In this document: one piece after another, positions 7,185 through 12,427 of the stretch
Position numbering within the stretch: the stretch's first letter is position 1
Layout of the letters: each line of letters begins with the position of its first letter
NCBI GenBank assembly: GCA_963977945.1
Contig: CAXBQO010000026.1
Span: forward strand, 1-12,427
DNA: 12,427 nucleotides
From: CALMJB01 sp963977945
GTDB taxonomy: Bacteria > Actinomycetota > Actinomycetes > Nanopelagicales > Nanopelagicaceae
Direction of reading: 5' to 3'
Notes under the pieces: generated by a model
Database searches by the model: none
What the model saw: the letters and a program-made list of their open reading frames with translations, nothing else
What the model was told of the DNA's origin: nothing
Program-made: the position numbers and the translations under genes

Positions 7185-7403
7185 GGATTGTCCAACTTCT
7201 ACAAACGAAACTTTGCTTGGCGCAATCAATATTTGCCGCCCTTTTGTATCAACCAGATTCAAAGTTTGATTTGAATTTAAAGCCGAGCTAACCAATTTAA
7301 CAACTTCATCTTGAGATGCCGCACATTCAATATTTAACTCTTGATTGGAATCTGAAATTCCAATACGAACTTCGGTTTTAGAACTTTTTGATTTTGTAGC
7401 CAT
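7152..7403 (-). CDS. DUF3107 family protein (Rv3208A/TB9.4-like)
   Basis: A small, 83-residue protein of unknown function found almost only in Actinobacteria. After a Ser/Lys-rich N-terminal tail (2-10), the DUF3107 core is clear: EVRIGISDSNQELNIE, a helix with EVVKLVSSALNS, then TLNLVDTKGRQILIAPSKVSFVEVG and a C-terminal RKVGF. The pairing with a TetR gene immediately upstream on the same strand matches Rv3208-Rv3208A in M. tuberculosis, from memory. A 54-base gap and its own promoter signal separate it from the TetR gene. The last 33 bases overlap the 3' end of the convergent ParA-like gene. Confidence 0.9.
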   Translation of the reverse strand: MATKSKSSKTEVRIGISDSNQELNIECAASQDEVVKLVSSALNSNQTLNLVDTKGRQILIAPSKVSFVEVGQSSERKVGFAAE

Positions 7404-7439
7404 GTATTTAGTTTAGGTAAATTGTTAGATATTTTCCAA
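7404..7439 (-). promoter_or_regulatory. Leaderless promoter for DUF3107 gene
   Basis: On the minus strand TAAACT (7415-7410) is exactly 6 bases before the ATG at 7403. A -35-like TTGGAA (7439-7434) lies 18 bases further upstream, the best -35/-10 pair found in the window. Confidence 0.6.
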
Positions 7440-7457
7440 TTTTGATTTTTAAAATTG

Positions 7458-8099
7458 CTACTTGGCAGATTTTGGAAAGCCAGAGATTCCGCGCCAAATT
7501 AGATTCATCATGAGTTCGTTTGCGCTTTTGTGATCAATCTTGCCATCACGTTCTAACCAATGTCTGGCCGCACTCTGCACATTTCCAATGATTCCAACCG
7601 CTAACAACATTGAGTCATTTTTTGATAATCCAGTATCTAATGAGATTACCGCACTGATTGCCGCGGCACAGTCATAAGTCATTCGATTTAAACGTTCGCG
7701 AACTTGTGGCTCTTGATTCATATCGCCTTCAAATAACAATCTAAATGCTTCACCCTCGCTTTCAATGAAACCAAAATACGCTTCAACTGTAGCTTTAACT
7801 CGATCACTATTTTGTTGAGTAGAGGCGATTGCTTTTTGAATTGCAAAAACTAACGAATCGATATGAATATCTAATACCGCTAAATACAAATGTAACTTTG
7901 ATGGAAAATGTTGGTACAGCACCGGTTTACTTACATTTGCTCGGTCGGCAATTTCATCCATAGCGGCGGCGTGATATCCAACCGATGTGAACACCTCTAG
8001 CGCGGCGGTGAGTAATTGCGCCCGACGTTCATCACGTGGGAGTCTGGCGACTTTGTCAGATTCAACTGTTTCACGGGAATCTTTAAATTCCTTGTTCAT
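7458..8099 (-). CDS. TetR/AcrR family transcriptional regulator (Rv3208-like)
   Basis: A 213-residue DNA-binding regulator. The N-terminal helix-turn-helix is at about 22-70: RRAQLLTAALEVFTSVGYHAAAMDEIADRANVSKPVLYQHFPSK, read in parts, is a textbook TetR DNA-binding domain. The C-terminal domain (about 75-210) would bind a ligand and form dimers; its ligand cannot be predicted. An approximately 20-residue charged tail precedes the first helix. It is divergent from mshB with 57 bases between starts, so autoregulation and control of mshB from a shared site are possible. The downstream DUF3107 gene suggests a conserved actinobacterial pair. The start at 8099 is supported by a -10-like TAGACT 7 bases upstream. 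Confidence 0.92.
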   Translation of the reverse strand: MNKEFKDSRETVESDKVARLPRDERRAQLLTAALEVFTSVGYHAAAMDEIADRANVSKPVLYQHFPSKLHLYLAVLDIHIDSLVFAIQKAIASTQQNSDRVKATVEAYFGFIESEGEAFRLLFEGDMNQEPQVRERLNRMTYDCAAAISAVISLDTGLSKNDSMLLAVGIIGNVQSAARHWLERDGKIDHKSANELMMNLIWRGISGFPKSAK

Positions 8100-8112
8100 T
8101 TAAATAAGTCTA
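8100..8112 (-). promoter_or_regulatory. Possible leaderless promoter -10 for TetR gene
   Basis: Minus-strand TAGACT (8112-8107) lies 7 bases before the ATG. The intervening TATTTAA contains no ribosome-binding site. No -35 was recognised. Confidence 0.4.
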
Positions 8113-8142
8113 GCCCTTAATAGCAACGGCAATTAAATGGTT

Positions 8143-8156
8143 TATATTTATCAAAT
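8143..8156 (+). promoter_or_regulatory. Possible -10 element for mshB
   Basis: TATATT (8143-8148) is 8 bases before the mshB ATG, and an overlapping TATTTA (8145-8150) is at 6 bases. There is no Shine-Dalgarno sequence. The site lies in the 57-base region shared with the divergent TetR gene. Confidence 0.4.
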
Positions 8157-9029
8157 ATGCCTACTTCTAACTCCACCAAAAGATTGCTATTAGTTCATGC
8201 TCATCCAGATGATGAGACTATAAATAACGGCGCCACTATGGCTAAATATGTTGCAGATGGAATTCACGTAACTCTTGTTACCTGCACTCGTGGTGAAGAA
8301 GGTGAAGTTTTAGTTCCAGAATTAACTCATCTTGCTAGTAATCAAACCGATCAATTGGGAAATGAACGCATTAAAGAATTAAGAAATGCGATGCAAAAAT
8401 TAGGAGTTAGCGATCATAGATTTTTAGGTGAACCAGAAATTGCTTGGCGCGATAGCGGAATGATGGGAAGTGAACAAAACAAACGGCTAGATGTTTTTTG
8501 GAATGCAGATTTAAATACTGCGGCGCAACATTTAGTTAAAATAATTTTAGAAATCAAACCCCAAGTCATGATTACTTATGATGAATTTGGCGGATACGGT
8601 CATCCTGACCACATCAAGGCACATCAAGTTGCGATGAAAGCGGCAGAATTAGCCGACTCAGCCGGCTGGTCAATTCAAAAAATTTATTGGAACATCATGC
8701 CAAAGTCGGTGATTGCTCAAGGAATTGAAAAAATGAAGGAAATTGGCAGTGATTTCTTTGGTACCGACAATGTCGATGATCTGCCATTTGCAAAGTCAGA
8801 TGAGTTTGTCAGCGCATTAGTCAGCGCACCAGAATTTGTTGATAAAAAAATGGCGGCGATGGCAGCCCACGCCACTCAAATCTCGCTAGATGGTCCATTT
8901 TTCGCACTCTCCAATAATTTAGGAATGTCGGTATTTGCCGATGAGTATTACACGTTGGTGCGCGGAAATAAGACGCCACCATTTGATTTTGCTGGGCGAG
9001 AAACCGATTTGTTTTCTGGCACAAACTGA
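8157..9029 (+). CDS. mshB: N-acetyl-1-D-myo-inositol-2-amino-2-deoxy-alpha-D-glucopyranoside deacetylase MshB
   Basis: MshB removes the acetyl group from GlcNAc-inositol, the second enzymatic stage of mycothiol synthesis, giving the GlcN-Ins that MshC then joins to cysteine. The 290-residue protein is a zinc-dependent PIG-L/LmbE deacetylase. The metal and catalytic residues are present: AHPDDE at 15-20 (His16, Asp19 as ligands, Asp18 as base) and GGYGHPDH at 145-152 (His152 third ligand, His149). MshB-specific stretches rather than general LmbE features are seen: TCTRGEEGEV (42-51), WRDSGM (97-102), and near the C-terminus AAHATQI and ALSNNLG. Overall similarity to mycobacterial MshB is close. 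The stop shares one base with the start of the next gene (TGATG), so the two are coupled. Confidence 0.93.
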   Translation: MPTSNSTKRLLLVHAHPDDETINNGATMAKYVADGIHVTLVTCTRGEEGEVLVPELTHLASNQTDQLGNERIKELRNAMQKLGVSDHRFLGEPEIAWRDSGMMGSEQNKRLDVFWNADLNTAAQHLVKIILEIKPQVMITYDEFGGYGHPDHIKAHQVAMKAAELADSAGWSIQKIYWNIMPKSVIAQGIEKMKEIGSDFFGTDNVDDLPFAKSDEFVSALVSAPEFVDKKMAAMAAHATQISLDGPFFALSNNLGMSVFADEYYTLVRGNKTPPFDFAGRETDLFSGTN

Positions 9030-9343
9030 TGCGAATTTTTAAAGCAATTCTGCAAGGCGCACTTATAGGTGTGGCCGGAGTTTTACTTCACAACTCTTGG
9101 AAACCATTTGGATTAATTTTAGGTTTGATTCTTACCTATTTAGGTTTTGAATTTGTTCGAACCACTTTATTTTGGCGGCGATACCAGTTAATTGCGGTTT
9201 TATCTTGGAACTTCGTGGTGATTAGAGCCGGAACAATCGGGCAAGGAGAAGAGTTGTTGATTTATTCAAATACTTACGGCAATCTATTTTTAATATTTGG
9301 TTTTTTAATTGCGGTAATTTCAATTTTTAGAAAATCTAATTAG
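9029..9343 (+). CDS. Small four-helix membrane protein (DUF6113-like)
   Basis: A 104-residue, strongly hydrophobic protein with about four predicted membrane helices: residues 5-20, 27-44, 52-67 and 84-100. I do not recognise any catalytic motif. Position directly after mshB, with a one-base stop/start overlap, matches the DUF6113-type small membrane protein that follows mshB in other Actinobacteria (Rv1171 after Rv1170, from memory), so I assign it by context and shape. No function is known for that family. Its stop overlaps the stop of the convergent cysteinyl-tRNA synthetase gene by 4 bases. Confidence 0.8.
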   Translation: MRIFKAILQGALIGVAGVLLHNSWKPFGLILGLILTYLGFEFVRTTLFWRRYQLIAVLSWNFVVIRAGTIGQGEELLIYSNTYGNLFLIFGFLIAVISIFRKSN

Positions 9344-10998
9344 TTTTTAAAACTCCAGCTTTGCCCGTCTTTGGTGTCTTGCACCTGAAGACCAACTGCA
9401 AGTAGTTCATCGCGCAACCGATCGCTAGCTTTGAAATCCCCTTTGCTTCTGGCCGTTACCCGCTGCGCTAACAGAGATTTTTGAAGTTCGGATAATTCGC
9501 TAAGTAAATCAGTTTCATCAATGCTGCGAGTTAAATCTAACCCAAATAATTGATCGCTCATCTCAAATATTTTCATCTTTTCAGAGTCTGTTAATCCAGA
9601 ATCTTTCTCCATTTTTCTAATCACCTGCAAAGCTCTGGGTGTATCTAAATCATTTGCAAAATCCTGACTAATTTTTTCTAGCACGCTATTGATTTGAGTT
9701 TGATTTGGCGAAGATGAATCCTTTTTCCAATCCTGATATTTTTTTCGCCATCTGGTGAGAGTTTGATTTGCCGCAGAAAGCGACGACCAACTTAAATCCA
9801 TCTGACTGCGATAACGATTTTCTAAAAAACATAACCGCAAACTCAACGGATCTAATTTTCGTTCAATTAAATCTTGCACCAAAACTACATTGCCACTGCT
9901 CTTTGCCATTTTGCGACCTTCAAACAATAAATGCTCGCCATGTAACCAAATATCCACCGCTTCATTTGTGTTATTTGCGACGCCGCCATTAATTCCACAA
10001 TTTGATTGCGCTCTTTCATTTTCATGATGTGGAAATCGCAAATCGATTCCACCAACGTGAAGATCTACAAATCCATCTAAGTAATGCAGGCTCATTGCCG
10101 AACATTCAATATGCCAACCGGGAAATCCAACTCCCCAAGGAGATTCCCAAACCATTTCAGTTCTTTCAGGGGCTACTTTCCAAAGCGCCCAATCGGCATG
10201 AAATCTTTTGTTTCCATCTTCGGTGTATTCAAATCGATGGCCAGGCTTAAGAGAATCTAATCGATTACCAGAAATTGCACCGTAGCCAGCAAAAGATTTA
10301 GCATCAAAATAGACGGTGCTATCTGCACCTACATATGCATGATTATTATTTATTAGATCGGTAATTAATTTGAACATCAAATCTATGGTCTCACTTGCCC
10401 TTGGATAAGTATCGGCAGGTTTAATATTTAAATGAGCCAAATCTTGATGAAACTTGGCTTCGTAATCTCGGGCGATATCAAAAGCTGATCTCGCTTCTAA
10501 TTTTGCTTGAGCCAACATCTTGTCCTCAAAGTTTTCACTCATATGTCCGACATCGGTAATGTTTTGAATAGTTTGAGTTTCATAACCAAAGTAATTAAGC
10601 GTTCGTACAATCAAATCGGTTAATAAAAAGGTACGCATATTTCCAACGTGGGCATCGCGATAAACCGTTGGTCCGCAGGCATAAATTCGAACCGCATTTT
10701 GATTACTTAGTTTTATCGGAGCATTTGTTCGACTTTTAGTATCAAAGACTGAAACATTTGTAAGGTTTTCATTGCCGGTGGTATTTGAATTCTTTAAATT
10801 CTTGTTAGTTTTGGCAGGTACAACTTTCCAGACAAATATTTGCGCTGGATCAAACTCAATTATCTGTCCATTATGTTTTTTTACAGATGTGATGGTTTCT
10901 AAAACCCCTAATAAATCCCTAAATCCACCGGTTTTTTCCACTAACCGAATACTTACCCGCTGACCTACCTCTTGCTGTGAGGGTAGTTTGAAAGGCAT
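9340..10998 (-). CDS. cysS: Cysteinyl-tRNA synthetase with N-terminal Rv0428c-type SH3-like domain
   Basis: The 552-residue protein is a class I aminoacyl-tRNA synthetase for cysteine with an unusual extension. Residues 1-62 (VGQRVSIRLV ... TITSVKKHNGQIIEFDP) match the small SH3-like domain that starts Rv0428c-type GNAT acetyltransferases. An Asn-rich linker follows (about 64-81). A full CysS starts near 82 (VSVFDTKSR). Its zinc ligands are Cys108 (ACGPTVY), Cys299 (GWHIECSAM), His324 and Glu328 (FPHHENE). The HIGH-type motif is HVGN (117-120) and KMSKS is KMAKS (363-367). The C-terminal helical and anticodon regions run to the end (SDRLRDEL, DTKDGQSWSF). The ATG at 10998 is chosen because upstream sequence overlaps fdxA and looks non-coding. 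The CGPTVY/HVGN signature differs from the CGATVQ/HIGH form I recall in mycobacterial CysS1, so this may be a paralogue. Confidence 0.9.
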   Translation of the reverse strand: MPFKLPSQQEVGQRVSIRLVEKTGGFRDLLGVLETITSVKKHNGQIIEFDPAQIFVWKVVPAKTNKNLKNSNTTGNENLTNVSVFDTKSRTNAPIKLSNQNAVRIYACGPTVYRDAHVGNMRTFLLTDLIVRTLNYFGYETQTIQNITDVGHMSENFEDKMLAQAKLEARSAFDIARDYEAKFHQDLAHLNIKPADTYPRASETIDLMFKLITDLINNNHAYVGADSTVYFDAKSFAGYGAISGNRLDSLKPGHRFEYTEDGNKRFHADWALWKVAPERTEMVWESPWGVGFPGWHIECSAMSLHYLDGFVDLHVGGIDLRFPHHENERAQSNCGINGGVANNTNEAVDIWLHGEHLLFEGRKMAKSSGNVVLVQDLIERKLDPLSLRLCFLENRYRSQMDLSWSSLSAANQTLTRWRKKYQDWKKDSSSPNQTQINSVLEKISQDFANDLDTPRALQVIRKMEKDSGLTDSEKMKIFEMSDQLFGLDLTRSIDETDLLSELSELQKSLLAQRVTARSKGDFKASDRLRDELLAVGLQVQDTKDGQSWSFKN

Positions 10999-11016
10999 AG
11001 GCTCTATTCTTACCGA

Positions 11017-11028
11017 TATTCTTAGGTT
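11017..11028 (+). promoter_or_regulatory. Leaderless promoter -10 for fdxA
   Basis: TATTCT (11017-11022) is exactly 6 bases before the fdxA ATG at 11029. The 30-base gap to the divergent cysS start leaves the fdxA promoter partly within the 5' region of cysS. Confidence 0.55.
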
Positions 11029-11352
11029 ATGACTTACATAATTGCAGAGCCATGCGTAGATGTGAAGGACAAATCCTGTATCGAGGAATGTCCAGTTGAT
11101 TGTATTTATGAAGGTAATCGAATGCTTTACATCCAACCGGATGAATGCGTCGATTGCGGTGCGTGCGAGCCAGTTTGTCCAGTAGATGCCATCTATTACG
11201 AAGATGATGTGCCAAGCCAATGGAAGGAATTTGGCGAGATCAACTCTAAGTTTTTTGTTGAAATTGGATCTCCTGGCGGAGCTGCCAAAATGGGTCCAAC
11301 CGGTAAAGATCATGAAGCGGTAAAGGCGTTACCTCCACAAAAAGCTGATTGA
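11029..11352 (+). CDS. fdxA: 7Fe ferredoxin (3Fe-4S / 4Fe-4S), FdxA type
   Basis: A 107-residue soluble electron carrier. Its cysteines match the Azotobacter FdI-type 7Fe ferredoxin: C9, C17 and C50 for the 3Fe-4S cluster, C21, C40, C43 and C46 for the 4Fe-4S cluster, and C25 as the extra free cysteine. The second motif reads CVDCGACEPVCP (40-51). The tail (about 60-107), with WKEFGEINSKFF, is the usual actinobacterial extension. The length is normal. dapC begins 5 bases after its stop, the common actinobacterial fdxA-dapC order. The redox partner is not evident here; P450s and oxygenases are typical partners, and the MpaB-family gene in this window is not an obvious one. Confidence 0.96.
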   Translation: MTYIIAEPCVDVKDKSCIEECPVDCIYEGNRMLYIQPDECVDCGACEPVCPVDAIYYEDDVPSQWKEFGEINSKFFVEIGSPGGAAKMGPTGKDHEAVKALPPQKAD

Positions 11353-11357
11353 TTTAA

Positions 11358-12359
11358 GTGAGTAGCAATTTGCAATTTAGCAAATCTAAATCTCTGCCGG
11401 ATTTTCCGTGGGATGAATTAAAACCATATTCAAAAATTGCCCAGTCAACTAAATTTGAATTTGTTGATTTATCTCAAGGCACACCAGTTGATGCGACGCC
11501 AGATTTTATTCAAGCAGCGGTAGCAAAAAGTTCTAACGCTCCTGGTTATCCACTTACTGCTGGCAGTGCGCAATTAATTTCATCACTAAGGAATTTTTCC
11601 GAAAATATTCTTGGTGTAAAAGGTGAGTTTGATGTTTTGCCAATTATCGGATCAAAAGAGTTCATCGCTTGGCTACCAACTGTGCTTAACAGTAAAAAAG
11701 TTTTATATCCAAAAATTTCTTATCCAACGTATGAAGTCGGAGCCAGGATCGCCGGCGCAGAGGCAATTGCTGTCGACACTGATACCAGTTCTTGGCCAAG
11801 CGCAGATTTGGTTTGGCTAAATTCTCCCGCCAATCCAACCGGTGAAGTAATTGCCAAATCAAAATTAATAGATTCAATCAAATGGGCCAGAGCAAATAAT
11901 TCTGTCTTAGCAAGTGATGAGTGCTATTTACATTTTGGTGGTGAAGATTCGATATTGAAATTAGCAAATGGGGATAATAAAAATATTATTGCGGTTCACT
12001 CATTATCTAAATCTTCTAATATGGCTGGCTACCGGGCAGCATTTATTGTTGGTGATGTGAAATTAATCTCTGAAATCAGACAGGTGAGAAAACATGCTGG
12101 AATGATGGTGCCAACAATGGTGCAAAGTGCGATGGTGGCTGCACTTTCTAATTTTGAACATGTGAAATTACAAGCCCAAAAATATGAAGCGCGAAGAGAT
12201 TTGTTATGGCAAGCTTTAACCAAAGCTGGCTTCATTATTGAACACAGTAAAGCCGCAATCTATATATGGTGCCGACATACATCTGCTGAGTTATCAAAAG
12301 ATTTAGAAATCGTTAACTGGTTTGCAAACCGCGGAATTTTAGTGACGCCCCATGTGTAG
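11358..12359 (+). CDS. dapC: N-succinyldiaminopimelate aminotransferase DapC, C-terminus missing
   Basis: A PLP-dependent class I/II aminotransferase of the lysine/meso-diaminopimelate pathway. The GTG start (11358) follows the fdxA stop by 5 bases. PLP-site motifs are intact: NSPANPTG (155-162), SDECYLHFGG (186-195), SLSKSSNMAGYR with Lys218 (215-226). DapC-type rather than general aminotransferase is indicated by SLPDFPWDEL (11-21) and the fdxA neighbour. The frame stops after 333 residues (TPHV, then tandem TAG TAG), whereas the family is about 360-370 long. Following GILVTP one expects a GDFYG segment and then an Arg-containing strand that binds the substrate carboxylate; none of the three frames contains it. 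So the product would lack a key residue. The break is near 12350, 77 bases from the window edge, and could be a contig-end misassembly or true decay. Confidence 0.85.
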   Translation: MSSNLQFSKSKSLPDFPWDELKPYSKIAQSTKFEFVDLSQGTPVDATPDFIQAAVAKSSNAPGYPLTAGSAQLISSLRNFSENILGVKGEFDVLPIIGSKEFIAWLPTVLNSKKVLYPKISYPTYEVGARIAGAEAIAVDTDTSSWPSADLVWLNSPANPTGEVIAKSKLIDSIKWARANNSVLASDECYLHFGGEDSILKLANGDNKNIIAVHSLSKSSNMAGYRAAFIVGDVKLISEIRQVRKHAGMMVPTMVQSAMVAALSNFEHVKLQAQKYEARRDLLWQALTKAGFIIEHSKAAIYIWCRHTSAELSKDLEIVNWFANRGILVTPHV

Positions 12360-12427
12360 TAGCAATTAATGCCGAAGCGGTCACTATTAAACAAGTTGAA
12401 TTACGTACAATTGAAGAAGCATTTAAA
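12317..12427 (+). other. Open frame of unknown identity running off the window end
   Basis: After the dapC break the +2-shifted frame is open from 12317 to the last base. From 12353 it reads VVAINAEAVTIKQVELR and onward, a plausible soluble protein sequence with no stop. It is not recognisable as the missing DapC tail, and I do not recognise its family. It has no start codon or ribosome-binding site of its own in the visible part. A minus-strand frame is also open across the same bases, so the assignment is weak. Confidence 0.3.

Noticed and set aside
10002..10250. Plus-strand open frame inside cysS
   Set aside because: It is antisense to the catalytic core of CysS, with no ribosome-binding site or -10 and no recognisable protein features. 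The frame at 9768-9992 is rejected for the same reason.
9340..10998. Identification of the CysS-like gene as mshC
   Set aside because: Its motifs (CGPTVY, FPHHENE, KMAKS) and full-length C-terminal region fit CysS; MshC is shorter and has a different CGxTPYD signature.
10999..11313. In-frame upstream extension of the cysS gene (105 more residues)
   Set aside because: It lies antisense to fdxA, whose cysteine motifs are unmistakable. The extra residues have no family resemblance, while the ATG at 10998 starts right at the SH3-like domain.
12314..12427. Minus-strand open frame ending at 12314 as the tail of a convergent gene
   Set aside because: It would have to overlap dapC and has no recognisable family sequence; the plus-strand frame looks more protein-like. 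Neither can be settled with so few bases.
1..12427. tRNA, rRNA, CRISPR, insertion sequence, prophage or defence genes
   Set aside because: I found no direct-repeat arrays, transposase motifs, RNA-gene-like stretches or phage genes; almost every base is in a recognisable chromosomal gene.

Overview
The window is a gene-dense, AT-rich stretch from what is almost certainly an actinobacterium with a small, low-GC genome. The gene families and their order point to Actinobacteria: an htrA-tatB-mrp cluster with a DUF1003 gene and a soluble MgtE-N/CBS gene, a TetR + DUF3107 pair, the mycothiol gene mshB, a 7Fe ferredoxin and an actinobacterial-type dapC. The A/T-rich codons, tiny intergenic gaps and overlapping gene ends resemble streamlined freshwater planktonic lineages such as Nanopelagicales (acI). 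That lineage assignment is inference. No mobile element, rRNA, tRNA or CRISPR was seen. Both ends cut through genes, so this may be a metagenomic contig.

Layout. 1-1979 (+): the 3' part of an HtrA serine protease, tatB, and the Fe-S carrier ATPase mrp. 1962-3724 (-): a MgtE-N/CBS protein without membrane domain, translationally coupled to a DUF1003 membrane protein. The same gene set lies around Rv1223-Rv1232c in Mycobacterium tuberculosis, as I recall it. 3725-3860: a divergent intergenic region with three inverted repeats. 3861-7184 (+): an EamA-type transporter, a PHP phosphoesterase, an MpaB/DUF2236 oxygenase and a ParA-like ATPase with an altered P-loop. 7152-8099 (-): DUF3107 and a TetR regulator. 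8157-9343 (+): mshB and a small membrane protein. 9340-10998 (-): a cysteinyl-tRNA synthetase with an extra N-terminal domain. 11029-12359 (+): ferredoxin fdxA, then dapC, whose last ~30 codons are missing.

Three things stand out. First, the cysteinyl-tRNA synthetase carries an N-terminal ~60-residue SH3-like domain that normally begins the Rv0428c-type acetyltransferases of Actinobacteria. It sits between mshB and fdxA-dapC, and its active-site signature differs from the usual actinobacterial CysS. Second, five starts (EamA, PHP, MpaB, DUF3107, fdxA) are preceded by a TANNNT hexamer exactly 6 bases before the start codon, and four more have one at 7 or 8 bases. This suggests that leaderless transcription is the norm, even inside apparent operons. 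Third, dapC breaks off abruptly at about 12350 and another reading frame continues to the window edge; this may be real or an assembly join.

No gene-free stretch exceeds 300 bases. The longest is the 136-base divergent region at 3725-3860.
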